From: an uncultured Clostridia bacterium
GTDB lineage: Bacteria; Bacillota; Clostridia; Christensenellales; Aristaeellaceae
NCBI GenBank assembly: GCA_947565865.1
Contig: CANOHT010000023.1
Span: forward strand, 1-46,028
Length of the DNA stretch: 46,028 nt
Reading direction: 5' to 3'
Notes under the pieces: generated by a model
What the model was told of the DNA's origin: nothing
Databases searched by the model: none
Seen by the model: the letters and a program-made list of their open reading frames with translations, nothing else
Program-made: the position numbers and the translations under genes
Shown: positions 8,272 to 17,448 of the stretch, piece after piece
Layout of the letters: each line of letters starts with the position of its first letter
Numbering within the stretch: position 1 is the first letter of the stretch

Positions 8272-11200
8272 ATGATACAAGCCCCTGATCGACTGAAAAG
8301 CCTGGCTGGCGAAGAGGAATATGCCGCCGGGGAGGCATTATTTGAACGCGGCGGCGTCCGGCTGATGGAACAGGGCGCGACGATATTGCGGTATATGGCG
8401 GCGGGCACGATCCGCCAGGAGGTCACGTTCACCCAGGAGGAGCCCGCTCAGTGCGGCTGCGAGACTTATTTACGGCGCGGGGCCTGCCGCCATGTGGTGG
8501 CCGCCACGCTGATGGCGCAGAGCTCCGGCGCCCTGGATGAGATGTTTCGGCGGAAGGCGGCGGCGGCCGCGCCAAAGCTCATGGGCGCCATGGAATCCGC
8601 CCTGCCCGAGGACGGCACCCTGCGCATGGAAGTCACGCTGGTGTGCGAATCGGTTCGGGGCAAGGATCGGCCGAGGGTGAGGATCGGCCTTCGGGTGGGC
8701 GAGGAACGGCTGTATGTGGTGCGCTCCATTCCCCAGCTGATTGAGGCGCTGGATGGGGGCGTCACCATGGAATTTGGCAAGGGCTTTGTGTATCAGCCGG
8801 AATGGATGCACTTTGCGCCCCGGGAGATGCGGGTGATCGGCATTCTGCGGGCGCTGTGCCAGGCCCAGAAGGAGGCTGGCTCCTCCCTCCGGGGGGCGGA
8901 GCTGAGGCTGATGGCTCTGCCCGATCCCTTTGTGGAGGCCATTTTGGAGGAACTGACGGCGCTGCCCTTCCGCTTCATGATGGATGAGCGGGCCTTTGCG
9001 GTAAAGCGGGTGCGGTCGGCCCGACTGCCGCTGTATTATCGAATCAGCAGTGATCTGCGTGGGCTCACGGTGACGGCCTCCTTCCCCAAGGACTTCACGC
9101 CGCTGACGCTGTCCTGCGCCTTTGCGGTGGTGGGCAGCGCCATTATCAAGGTGGACGAGAGCCAGCGCGGCGTGATGCGCGTGCTCTGGCAGGAGGAATA
9201 CGGCGGCAAAAGCAGCTTCGATTACCCGGTGCGGGATACGGGCCGGGTCATTGGCGAGCTGATTCCGTTCCTCAAGCTGACGGGCGTGGTGGAAATTGTG
9301 CCCGAGCTGGAAAGGCAGCTGGTGAAGAAGCCGCTGGTAGCTCGACTTTATCTGGATCGGGACGGCAAGGATGTGGTCGCCAGAACCAGCTTCCATTACG
9401 GCGACCGCGAGATTGATCCCTTTGATGAGGCACCGCCGCCGGAGGTCGTGCCCAGGGGCGAGAAGCTGCTGCTGCGGGACGCCGCTGCCGAGCGCCAGGT
9501 ACTGGACGCCCTGGGCGGCGCAGGCTTCTATGTGGGCAAGGGCCGGGTTTATCTGACAGGGCAGGATGCTGTTTACGACTTTGTATCCCAAGGGGTTCAG
9601 CGGCTTCAGTCGCTGTGCGAGGTCTATCTGAGCCGCGATTTCCGGCGGATGGCGCCCCGCAAGCCCCTTCTGCGGGGACAGATGCGCATGAAGGGCGGCC
9701 AGCTGGAGCTAAAGTTCACCGAGGACGGTCAGCCGGTCGGTGATATTCTGGGGATCATGGAGGCCCTGGCCAAGCGGCGGCAGTATTTCCTCCTGAAGGA
9801 CGGTTCCTTCCTGGATCTGACGGGGATGGGCGACTGGCAGCCCGTGGCGGAGAGCATCTATGAATCCGCCGCGGCCGAGGGTGTCGATGCTTTGACGGCG
9901 GGGGATACGATCACCCTGCAAGCCTACCGGGCCTGTTATCTGCAGGGCCTGCTGGAGGGCAGCCGTCTGCCTGTGAGCGCGGACGCCTCCGTGCACCAGA
10001 CTATTGACGCCCTCAGCCAAGCTGCCGAGGAGCCGGTGCGCCTGGCCCACGGCCTCAGCCTGCGGCCTTATCAGCAGCGGGGCTATGAATGGCTCCACAC
10101 CCTCGACCGGCTGCACATGGGCGGCATCCTGGCGGATGACATGGGCCTGGGTAAAACGGTTCAGGTGATTGCGCTCCTCAAGGCCTGCCGAACCCGGGAG
10201 GAGGTCTCCCTGGTGGTCGCGCCCACCTCCCTGACCTACAACTGGCTCAGCGAGATCGGGCGGTTCGCGCCGGAGCTCAGCGTGATGGTGCTCAGCGGCT
10301 CCGGGGCACAGCGGGCCAGCCAGATTCGTCATGTGCGGGAGGCGCGCGACGTGGATGTGCTCATCACTTCCTATCCCCTCATCCGTCGGGACATCGACCA
10401 GATGCGGGAGCTTGCCTTCCGCTTTGTCATCCTGGACGAGGCGCAGCACATCAAAAACGCGGGCAGCGTCGGCGCCATGGCGGTGAAGCAGCTGCAAGCC
10501 CGCACCCGCTTTGCCCTGACAGGCACGCCCATGGAAAACAACGCTGGGGAGCTGTGGAGCATTTTTGACTTTGTGCTTCCGGGGTATCTGCTCAGCTACA
10601 ACGCCTTTATCCGGCGCTATCAGGACGGACAGGACGCCGACGATCTGCGCCGAAAGATTCGTCCCTTCCTGATGCGCCGGCTGAAGAAGGACGTGCTTAC
10701 CGAGCTGCCCGATAAGATTGAGACCCTGCTGACGGCGCAGATGACCCCCGAGCAGGGCAAGGTCTACCAATCCGCCATGGTGCGCCTGCGGGAGCGGGTA
10801 GAGCATGTGATGGCGGAAAAGGGCCTGGGCCGGGGGCGGACGGAGGTGCTGGCCGCGATTACCGAGCTGCGGCAGATCTGCTGTCATCCGGGGCTTGTGC
10901 TGGAGGATTACGCCGGTTCCTCCGGCAAGCTGGAAATGCTCCTGGACATCCTTCCCGGAGCCATGGCGGCGGGAAGGCGGGTGCTGCTGTTCAGCCAGTT
11001 CACCTCCATGCTGAAGATTCTCCGCCGTCACCTGGAAGAAGCGGGCTATGAGACCATGTATCTGGACGGAGAGACGCCGTCCGCCAAAAGGCTGGAGATG
11101 ACCGAGCAATTCAACGGCGGCCAGGGGCAGATTTTCCTGATTTCCCTGAAGGCCGGCGGCACGGGCCTGAACCTCACCGGCGCGGATATGGTGATTCATT

Positions 11201-11430
11201 ACGATCCCTGGTGGAATCCTGCCGCGGAGGATCAGGCCACCGACCGGGCCCACCGCATCGGCCAAACCCGCAAGGTGGAGGTTGTCCGCCTGGTGACCCA
11301 CGGCTCCATCGAGGAGCAGGTGGTGGAGCTGGGGCGGCGGAAAAAGGCGCTGTTCGATCAATTGATCACCCCCGGAGAGACCCTGGTGACGGCCCTGACC
11401 GAGCAGGACATTCGCGCTTTGTTTGCATAA
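8272..11430 (+). CDS. SNF2-family helicase with N-terminal SWIM zinc finger
   Basis: 1052 residues. A SWIM finger is at about 61-75 (CGCETYLRRGACRH, CxCx8CxH). A long middle region is compatible with the bacterial SNF2-associated domain. The two-lobed motor follows: Walker A ADDMGLGKT near 622, DEAQH near 721, ALTGTPMENN, GGTGLNLTGAD near 960 and DRAHRIGQ near 991. Family members are ATP-dependent DNA translocases that remodel protein-DNA complexes; the bacterial role is poorly defined and may lie in transcription or DNA repair. The start follows GAAAGGG and GAGGG. It appears to be a single gene, as a new promoter overlaps its stop codon. Confidence 0.9.
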   Translation: MIQAPDRLKSLAGEEEYAAGEALFERGGVRLMEQGATILRYMAAGTIRQEVTFTQEEPAQCGCETYLRRGACRHVVAATLMAQSSGALDEMFRRKAAAAAPKLMGAMESALPEDGTLRMEVTLVCESVRGKDRPRVRIGLRVGEERLYVVRSIPQLIEALDGGVTMEFGKGFVYQPEWMHFAPREMRVIGILRALCQAQKEAGSSLRGAELRLMALPDPFVEAILEELTALPFRFMMDERAFAVKRVRSARLPLYYRISSDLRGLTVTASFPKDFTPLTLSCAFAVVGSAIIKVDESQRGVMRVLWQEEYGGKSSFDYPVRDTGRVIGELIPFLKLTGVVEIVPELERQLVKKPLVARLYLDRDGKDVVARTSFHYGDREIDPFDEAPPPEVVPRGEKLLLRDAAAERQVLDALGGAGFYVGKGRVYLTGQDAVYDFVSQGVQRLQSLCEVYLSRDFRRMAPRKPLLRGQMRMKGGQLELKFTEDGQPVGDILGIMEALAKRRQYFLLKDGSFLDLTGMGDWQPVAESIYESAAAEGVDALTAGDTITLQAYRACYLQGLLEGSRLPVSADASVHQTIDALSQAAEEPVRLAHGLSLRPYQQRGYEWLHTLDRLHMGGILADDMGLGKTVQVIALLKACRTREEVSLVVAPTSLTYNWLSEIGRFAPELSVMVLSGSGAQRASQIRHVREARDVDVLITSYPLIRRDIDQMRELAFRFVILDEAQHIKNAGSVGAMAVKQLQARTRFALTGTPMENNAGELWSIFDFVLPGYLLSYNAFIRRYQDGQDADDLRRKIRPFLMRRLKKDVLTELPDKIETLLTAQMTPEQGKVYQSAMVRLRERVEHVMAEKGLGRGRTEVLAAITELRQICCHPGLVLEDYAGSSGKLEMLLDILPGAMAAGRRVLLFSQFTSMLKILRRHLEEAGYETMYLDGETPSAKRLEMTEQFNGGQGQIFLISLKAGGTGLNLTGADMVIHYDPWWNPAAEDQATDRAHRIGQTRKVEVVRLVTHGSIEEQVVELGRRKKALFDQLITPGETLVTALTEQDIRALFA

Positions 11431-11451
11431 ACAGAAAAATTATGCTACAAT
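11423..11451 (+). promoter_or_regulatory. promoter of the CotH-DUF4956-VTC group
   Basis: -10 TACAAT (11446-11451) with extended TGC; a weak -35 (TTGCAT, 11423-11428) lies 17 bases upstream. It overlaps the stop codon of the helicase gene. A GC-rich leader of about 100 bases precedes the start at 11557. Confidence 0.5.
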
Positions 11452-11556
11452 GGACGAACGAACGGCCCTGTGTCGTTCTATTCAGGGAGACGCGATGTTT
11501 CCCCGCGCGGGCATTGCCGCGCGCTCCATGTCGATTCAGAAAGGAAGGGCTGTCTC

Positions 11557-14500
11557 ATGCAGCAGACACCTCCCGTCAGGCAGCCGGGCCGCCGGAGCGG
11601 CCGTTACGAGCAGCAGCCTGTCAAAAAACATAAGAAGTCCCACAAGGGAATTGTGTTGGTGATGGCGGTCTTTATGGCCCTCCTGGCGCTGATGGTGATT
11701 ATCTTCCCCAAGGAGCCGATTTCCCGCGCTCAGTTTACCGCGGGTACGGCGGACGGCCATGTGGCGGGAGGCCAGGGAACCACCGGTACCGCCTATCAGG
11801 GCCTGGTCATCAGCGAGGCCATGTCGGCCAATGGCTCCGCCGTGCCGGATGAAAACGGCGAATACCCGGACTGGATAGAAATCTGGAACAGCTCGGATCA
11901 CGACATTAGTCTCAAGGGCGTGGGCCTGAGCGACCGAAACGATTCCATTCGATTCCTGTTTCCGGATGTGATTCTGCCCGCTGACGGACGGGTGCTGGTC
12001 TTCTGCTCGGATACCAACGCCGCCGAGCCGGGCCGCCCCTATCATGCCAAATTCAAGCTGTCCTCGGTGGGGGAAACGATCTATCTCTTCGATCCCAACG
12101 CCTATGAGATTGATTCGGTAACGCTGCCGATCATGAGCCAGGATGAAAGCTATGCCCTCCAGGAGGATGGCAGCTACGCGGTGATGACCGCCTTCAGCCC
12201 GGGCTATCCCAACACGGCGGAGGGCGCGGAGGCCTACCGCACGTCCACCATGGTCACGGGCGGCGCGCTGATTATCAATGAGATCATGCCGGACCCTCTG
12301 ACCGGCTATGCCGATGAGGACGGCGAGCTGGCGGACTGGGTGGAGCTGTACAATACCACCGACCTGCCCATCAGCCTGGATAACTACGCGCTGTCCAACA
12401 AGGAGAACAAGCCGCTGAAGTGGCGCTTCCCCGAGGGCGCGGTGGTGCCCGCCCATGGATACTACCTGGTGTATTGCTTCGGCAAGGATCGCCGGGACGA
12501 TCCCACCGCCGTGCCCCACGCCAACTTCCGCATCAGCGCGGAGCATGATACCATTGTGCTCTCCGACGGCCGGGGAAGGCTGATGGATCGCGTCATCATT
12601 GACAACATTCCCGAGGATTGCAGCTATGCCCGGGATGCCGACGGCACCTTCTCCGTGCATCAGATGGCTACGCCTGGTCTGCCCAACACCGCGGCGGGCG
12701 CCAGCCGGATGGATGAAACGCTCCGCGCCCTTAATTCCAGCGGCGTTTATATTACCGAGGTCATGACCTCCAACGATACCACGGAGTTGTACGGCGACGG
12801 CAATTACTGCGACTGGGTGGAGGTTTACAACTCCTCCCAGTCGCAGGTGGATATTTCCGGCTTCGGCCTGTCGGATAACCTGGGTCGGGCGCGGAAGTGG
12901 CAGTTTCCCCAGGGGACGGTGCTTCAGCCGGGGGAATATAAGCTGGTGCTGATGGACGGTCAGAGCAACCTGAACACGGCCTACCAGCCCCACGCCTCCT
13001 TCCGCCTCAGCCGAACGGAAACCGAGGTGGTCTGCCTCTCAGACCCTGCCGGGCGTCTGCTGGACAAGATGCTGCTGCCGGTTCTTCCTGCCAATGTGTC
13101 CTATGGCCGTACCATTGGGCTGTCGGGCTTTTTTTATTACGACACGCCAACGCCCATGGCGGCCAACGGCACCGGCTTTACCGGCTTTGCGGAGGAGCCC
13201 TCCTTTGCGGTAACGCCGGGGCTGTACTATGCCACGGTGCGCACGGGCTTCAATGTGCCCCAGGGAACGCGGGTTTACTACACCACCGACGGCTCCACGC
13301 CCACGGAGGCCTCCAACCGCTACCAGGGCGAAACCATTGAGCTGAACTTCACCACGGTGCTGCGGGCGGTGGCTTATTCCGAAAAGGGGCTGCGTCCCAG
13401 CAATGTCATTACGGGGACGTACTTTGTCAACGCTTACCACAACCTGCCCATTGTGTCCCTGGTGTGCGAGCCCTACGAGCTGTGGAACGAGGAGACGGGC
13501 ATGCTGGCCCCCGGCCCGAACATCATCAAGGAGGAGCCTGGCAAGCTGCCCTTCAAAAACTCCGTCTACCGTGCTCATGGCAAGGAACCCAGAGCGGGCC
13601 ATATCGAGTATTACCTGCTGGACGGTACGCAGATGCTCAGCCAGGACATGCAGATGGAGCTTTCCGGCGCGTATAGCCTGGATCTGCCCCAGAAGTCCTT
13701 CAAGCTGCGGGCCAAGTCCCTGTACGGAGCCAACACCTTCGCCGCCAAGCTGTTCGATGACCGGCCCTTCACGGAGTTTAAGGGCATTGTGCTGAGAAAC
13801 AGCGGCAATGACGGGGTGTGGACGCGCCTGCTGGACGGCTTCCAGTCGCGGCTGCTGGACAGCTACGGCACACAGGTGATTCATCAGGCGTGGAATCCCA
13901 TTGTGGTGTATCTTAACGGCGTTTACTGGGGCCATTACAACATGCGCGAGCGCATTGACCGCTTCTTTGTGGCCCAGCATGAGGGCATTTCCCTGGAGGA
14001 AGCCGACAACATGGTGATTGTGGAGGCCAACGGCTCATCCAAGTATGGCAGCACCAAGGCTTACAGGGATATGATCAAGAAGATCAAGGCCTCCGACCCC
14101 GCCAAGAATCCCGAGGATCTGCAGTACATCCTGGACAATGTGGATGTGGATAACTACTTTGAGTACATTGCCCTGGAAATGTTCGTGGGCAACTCCGACA
14201 TCGGTAACCTGCGCTGCTACCGGCTGGGGACGGAGGGCTCCAAGTGGAAGTGGATCTTCTACGACGTGGACTACGGTCTGTACAGCTACAAGTTCAACAG
14301 CCCCCGCAGCTATACCAAGACCACGGGTATGGGCGACAAGAACATTGACAACACCATCCTGCTCAAGCTCTTTGAGGTGCCGGAGTATAAGGATAAGTTT
14401 CTTCAGAAGCTGGGCGACATCTTCCAGACCTTCACCACGGAGCACATGCTTTCAGTGCTGGAGCCGCTGGTGGATTTGATTGAGCCGGAGATGAACCTGC

Positions 14501-14733
14501 ATTTCGCCCGCTGGGCCGACGAGCATGACCAGATGGTGGTGACCGAATGGCCTACCTCGCCGGACGCGGCCTACCGCTATTGGGAGAAGCGCATCAACCG
14601 TCTGCGCAATACCTGCAAGGGCAGACCCTACTACCTGTGGCAGATGGTGAAGGATGAGCTGAACGTCAGCGACGAGAAAATGCTGGCCTACTTCGGCCCT
14701 CAGCCGGAGCTGCCGGTGGACTTCGTGCCGTAA
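11557..14733 (+). CDS. membrane-anchored CotH-family protein with three lamin-tail domains
   Basis: The start at 11557 follows AAAGGAAGGG; 1058 residues. A basic N-terminus and one transmembrane helix (about 30-50, VLVMAVFMALLALMVIIF) are followed by three lamin-tail-like domains (about 82-165, 238-310, 397-471; each with I-E-M and DW-E-N). A chitobiase C-terminal-like module follows (about 566-624, YYTTDGSTPTE). The CotH domain spans about 630-920, with NGVYWGHYNMRERID and WKWIFYDVDYG. CotH proteins are atypical kinases; Bacillus CotH phosphorylates spore-coat proteins. Here the catalytic part would sit outside the cell, so the phosphate donor is unclear. The next two genes, DUF4956 and VTC, commonly accompany CotH genes and suggest a shared phosphate-related envelope process. 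Confidence 0.88.
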   Translation: MQQTPPVRQPGRRSGRYEQQPVKKHKKSHKGIVLVMAVFMALLALMVIIFPKEPISRAQFTAGTADGHVAGGQGTTGTAYQGLVISEAMSANGSAVPDENGEYPDWIEIWNSSDHDISLKGVGLSDRNDSIRFLFPDVILPADGRVLVFCSDTNAAEPGRPYHAKFKLSSVGETIYLFDPNAYEIDSVTLPIMSQDESYALQEDGSYAVMTAFSPGYPNTAEGAEAYRTSTMVTGGALIINEIMPDPLTGYADEDGELADWVELYNTTDLPISLDNYALSNKENKPLKWRFPEGAVVPAHGYYLVYCFGKDRRDDPTAVPHANFRISAEHDTIVLSDGRGRLMDRVIIDNIPEDCSYARDADGTFSVHQMATPGLPNTAAGASRMDETLRALNSSGVYITEVMTSNDTTELYGDGNYCDWVEVYNSSQSQVDISGFGLSDNLGRARKWQFPQGTVLQPGEYKLVLMDGQSNLNTAYQPHASFRLSRTETEVVCLSDPAGRLLDKMLLPVLPANVSYGRTIGLSGFFYYDTPTPMAANGTGFTGFAEEPSFAVTPGLYYATVRTGFNVPQGTRVYYTTDGSTPTEASNRYQGETIELNFTTVLRAVAYSEKGLRPSNVITGTYFVNAYHNLPIVSLVCEPYELWNEETGMLAPGPNIIKEEPGKLPFKNSVYRAHGKEPRAGHIEYYLLDGTQMLSQDMQMELSGAYSLDLPQKSFKLRAKSLYGANTFAAKLFDDRPFTEFKGIVLRNSGNDGVWTRLLDGFQSRLLDSYGTQVIHQAWNPIVVYLNGVYWGHYNMRERIDRFFVAQHEGISLEEADNMVIVEANGSSKYGSTKAYRDMIKKIKASDPAKNPEDLQYILDNVDVDNYFEYIALEMFVGNSDIGNLRCYRLGTEGSKWKWIFYDVDYGLYSYKFNSPRSYTKTTGMGDKNIDNTILLKLFEVPEYKDKFLQKLGDIFQTFTTEHMLSVLEPLVDLIEPEMNLHFARWADEHDQMVVTEWPTSPDAAYRYWEKRINRLRNTCKGRPYYLWQMVKDELNVSDEKMLAYFGPQPELPVDFVP

Positions 14734-14750
14734 TCCAGCCCTCGGGAGGA

Positions 14751-14764
14751 AATTTCGCGAAATT
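14751..14764. promoter_or_regulatory. 14-bp perfect palindrome upstream of the DUF4956 gene
   Basis: AATTTCGCGAAATT is a perfect palindrome just after the CotH gene and 12 bases upstream of the putative -35 at 14777. It is a candidate operator for the DUF4956-VTC pair. Confidence 0.4.
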
Positions 14765-14776
14765 CTGCCCGGAAGG

Positions 14777-14806
14777 TTTACGGACGCCGTCCCCATGCTG
14801 TATAAT
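14777..14806 (+). promoter_or_regulatory. internal promoter before the DUF4956 gene
   Basis: -35 TTTACG (14777-14782) and -10 TATAAT (14801-14806) with an 18-base spacer, 56 bases before the start codon. Confidence 0.55.
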
Positions 14807-14862
14807 AGATCAGCCGTGAATCAACGCGCCCCCAGCGGGCAAGCAATACAGGAGGGAATCCC

Positions 14863-15561
14863 ATGCTGGATAATTTGAACACCAATACCATTGCCAATGG
14901 CGCCAACGGCCTGTCCGCCTATTTCGCTGAGCAGTTCGCCAGCCTGACGCCCGCCAAGGTGCTGGTGGCGCTGGCGCTGGGCTTTGTGGTGGGCCTGGTC
15001 ATTGCCCTGGTGTACAAAAAGTGCTACCGCGGCGTGCTGTACAGTCCAAGCTTTGCCATGACCCTGGTGATGCTGACCCTGATTACCACGCCGGTGGTCA
15101 TGTGCATCAAGTCCGACCTGTCCCTGTCCATGGGTATGGTGGGTGCGCTGTCCATCGTCCGCTTCCGTACCGCGGTGAAGGACCCCATGGATACCGCCTA
15201 CATGTTCTGGGCGCTGACCATGGGCATTCTCCTGGGGGCGGAATTGTACGTCATCGCCCTGGTGGTGGTGCTGGGCATCGCGGTGGTGCTGTTCATGATG
15301 ACCTTTATCAAGTTCACCAACCCCAACGCCTTCCTGCTGGTGCTGCACTATGACGAGGAGGCCGAGTACGATATTACCCAGCAGCTGCGCCGCATGGTCA
15401 AGCAGCGCCGCCTGCGCTCCAAGACTGTGACACGCGCCGGTGCTGAGATGACCTTTGAGGTTCGCCTGGACAACAAGCAGGATCTGGTCGCCGCGATGCT
15501 GAACATCGACGGCGTACACGACGCCACCCTGGTAGCCTGCCAGACCGAAGCCGGGGCCTGA
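14863..15561 (+). CDS. DUF4956 membrane protein
   Basis: 232 residues. Hydrophobic segments are at about 27-48, 64-83, 112-127 and 129-147, followed by a soluble C-terminal domain (about 160-232). The signature MVGALSIVRFRTAVKDPMD and the following aromatic TAYMFWA are diagnostic for DUF4956. Function is unknown, but the family is repeatedly found next to VTC-domain and CotH genes, as here. It probably forms the membrane partner of the VTC protein encoded 40 bases downstream. The start follows CAGGAGGG. Confidence 0.88.
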   Translation: MLDNLNTNTIANGANGLSAYFAEQFASLTPAKVLVALALGFVVGLVIALVYKKCYRGVLYSPSFAMTLVMLTLITTPVVMCIKSDLSLSMGMVGALSIVRFRTAVKDPMDTAYMFWALTMGILLGAELYVIALVVVLGIAVVLFMMTFIKFTNPNAFLLVLHYDEEAEYDITQQLRRMVKQRRLRSKTVTRAGAEMTFEVRLDNKQDLVAAMLNIDGVHDATLVACQTEAGA

Positions 15562-15601
15562 CACCGGTCATGACCATCAACGCGCGTAGGAGGTGATACC
15601 C

Positions 15602-16312
15602 GTGGCCTTCAACCTGCCCCTGCGGCATGAACTGAAATTTTTTATCAACGACGCCCAGTATCACCTGCTGTCCAGGGCGCTGGATCGGGTATTGGCGCGA
15701 GACCCCAACGGGGATGAGAACAACGAGTACCATATCCGTAGCCTGTACTTCGATTCCATCTTCGGCCATACGGCGCTGTACGACAAGATCAACGGTGTGC
15801 AGAACCGCGACAAATATCGCATCCGCATTTACAACCTCTCCGACCGGATTATCAAGCTGGAATGCAAGACCAAGGTGGGCAGCCTCATCAGCAAGCGAAG
15901 CCTGTCCATCCCACGGGATCTGTGCGAGCAGCTGATGGCGGGCGATCCCTGCGGCCTGGAGACCACCCGGTCGGGTCTGCTGGCGGACGTTTACCGGGAG
16001 ATGACGGTAAACCTGCTGCGGCCGGTGGTCATCGTGGACTATGTACGGGAGGCTTATCTGCATCCTGCGGAGGAGGTGCGCATTACCTTCGATAAGCAGC
16101 TGCGCACGGGCCTGCGATCCACTGAGCTGTTTAACCCGAGCATTCCCACCGTGCCCCCCATGGATGAAAATCTGATGATCCTGGAGGTCAAGTATAATCA
16201 GGCGATGCCGCCCTATATTCGGGATTTGCTCTGTACTTACTGTCCCAACGCCCAGCAGAGCGCCATCAGCAAGTATACCTGGTGCCGCCGATTTGAAGGC
16301 CTGGGGGAGTGA
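15602..16312 (+). CDS. VTC-domain (polyphosphate polymerase-like) protein
   Basis: The start is GTG at 15602, 7 bases after AGGAGGT; an earlier GTG at 15593 overlaps that ribosome-binding site. 236 residues, the usual length of stand-alone bacterial VTC domains. The tunnel-fold signature is visible: RHELKFFIN near the N-terminus, YFDS, DKYRIRIYN, KLECKTK, VDYVREAY and LEVKYN, supplying the basic and acidic residues that line the triphosphate tunnel. Yeast Vtc4 makes polyphosphate from ATP with this fold. The bacterial substrate is less certain. The neighbours DUF4956 and CotH suggest a membrane-linked phosphate-transfer module. A terminator follows. Confidence 0.88.
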   Translation: MAFNLPLRHELKFFINDAQYHLLSRALDRVLARDPNGDENNEYHIRSLYFDSIFGHTALYDKINGVQNRDKYRIRIYNLSDRIIKLECKTKVGSLISKRSLSIPRDLCEQLMAGDPCGLETTRSGLLADVYREMTVNLLRPVVIVDYVREAYLHPAEEVRITFDKQLRTGLRSTELFNPSIPTVPPMDENLMILEVKYNQAMPPYIRDLLCTYCPNAQQSAISKYTWCRRFEGLGE

Positions 16313-16327
16313 ACGGGAGCGATTTAC

Positions 16328-16363
16328 AAAAGCTGTGCCTTACGCGGGCGCAGCTTTTTCTTA
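16328..16363 (+). terminator. terminator after the VTC gene
   Basis: 12-bp stem with one G-U pair (16328-16339 with 16347-16358), loop TTACGCG, then a T-rich run. Confidence 0.85.
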
Positions 16364-16432
16364 CCTTTCCGCGCCGGAAAGAATGGTGGTCGAAATTGGT
16401 ATGAAAAGCGGCGCTTTTCCCTGCTTTCACTC

Positions 16433-16461
16433 TTGCGATGGCGGCGAAAATGCTGTAAAAT
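16433..16461 (+). promoter_or_regulatory. promoter of the murB-rapZ-whiA-crh-like operon
   Basis: -35 TTGCGA (16433-16438) and -10 TAAAAT (16456-16461), 17-base spacer, 22 bases upstream of the murB start. Confidence 0.65.
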
Positions 16462-16483
16462 AGACAATGTGGGAGGTAAAAGC

Positions 16484-17419
16484 ATGTCGTATGTCCTGGA
16501 GGATTTGGTGAACGCCCTGCACGCCAAGGAGCCCGCCCTGCGGCTGGAACGCCAGGCGGTGATGGCCGCTTACACCACGCTGCATTTGGGAGGCCCGGCG
16601 GATGTGCTGGCGCATCCCGCCACGCCCGAACAGCTTCAATTGCTGCTGCGGGAAGCGGCCAGACATCAGGTTCCGGTTACGCTGATGGGCCATGGCAGCA
16701 ACACGGTGGTGCGGGACGGCGGTATTCGCGGGCTGGTGATCCGCGTATGCCGCGAGATGCGGGAAATCACCGTGGAGGGCAGCGTCATCCGCGCTCAGGC
16801 AGGGGCCATGCTGACGGCCCTGGCCATGGCGGCGGCGGAGCACGAGCTGGGCGGCCTGACCTTTGCCAGCGGCATTCCCGGCACGGTGGGCGGCGGCGTG
16901 TACATGAACGCCGGCGCCTACGGCGGGGAAATGTGCCAGGTGGTCACCCGGGTGGAGGGCTTCGATATGGCGGGCGAGCCCTTCAGCTATGGCCGTGCGG
17001 ACATGAACTTCGGCCATCGCTATTCCCGCCTGATGGACGAGGACAAGGTCGTGACCTATGTGACCTGCCAATGCCCTCACGCCAAGCGGGAGGAGCTGCT
17101 GAAGGAAATGGTGGAGCTCAACCGCCGTCGGGCGGAAAAGCAGCCGCTCCAGCAGCCCAGCGCGGGCAGCACCTTCAAGCGGCCCAGGGATGGCTATGCC
17201 TCGGCGCTGATCGACCAGTGCGGGCTCAAGGGTTTGAGCGTGGGCGGCGCACGGGTGAGCGAGAAGCACGCGGGCTTCCTGGTCAACCAGGGAGGCACGG
17301 CGGCGGATTTCCTGGCCCTGATGGCCAAGGTGCAAACCATTGTTTATGAGAAAACCGGCGTCATGCTGGAGCCTGAGGTGCGGATTGTGGGCGAGGATTG
17401 TCTCGTCCATGCCCTTTGA
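16484..17419 (+). CDS. murB: UDP-N-acetylenolpyruvoylglucosamine reductase
   Basis: 311 residues from the ATG at 16484 (GGGAGG 7 bases upstream). FAD-dependent reduction of UDP-GlcNAc-enolpyruvate to UDP-MurNAc in cytoplasmic peptidoglycan synthesis. Visible motifs: LHLGGPAD at the FAD-domain start, MGHGSNTVV for pyrophosphate binding, GIPGTVGGGVYMNAGAYGGE, the catalytic serine in SAGSTFKRP, and the C-terminal glutamate in LEPEVRIVG. It is the first gene of an operon with rapZ and whiA, a common arrangement in clostridia that links cell-wall precursor supply to amino-sugar and division control. Confidence 0.97.
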   Translation: MSYVLEDLVNALHAKEPALRLERQAVMAAYTTLHLGGPADVLAHPATPEQLQLLLREAARHQVPVTLMGHGSNTVVRDGGIRGLVIRVCREMREITVEGSVIRAQAGAMLTALAMAAAEHELGGLTFASGIPGTVGGGVYMNAGAYGGEMCQVVTRVEGFDMAGEPFSYGRADMNFGHRYSRLMDEDKVVTYVTCQCPHAKREELLKEMVELNRRRAEKQPLQQPSAGSTFKRPRDGYASALIDQCGLKGLSVGGARVSEKHAGFLVNQGGTAADFLALMAKVQTIVYEKTGVMLEPEVRIVGEDCLVHAL

Positions 17420-17448
17420 CAAGGTTGGTACGAAAGCGAGGGATTGAC

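Noticed and set aside
12000..13000. Lamin-tail repeats as a nucleotide-level tandem repeat
   Set aside because: The three domains are related only at the protein level; no direct DNA repeat is visible.
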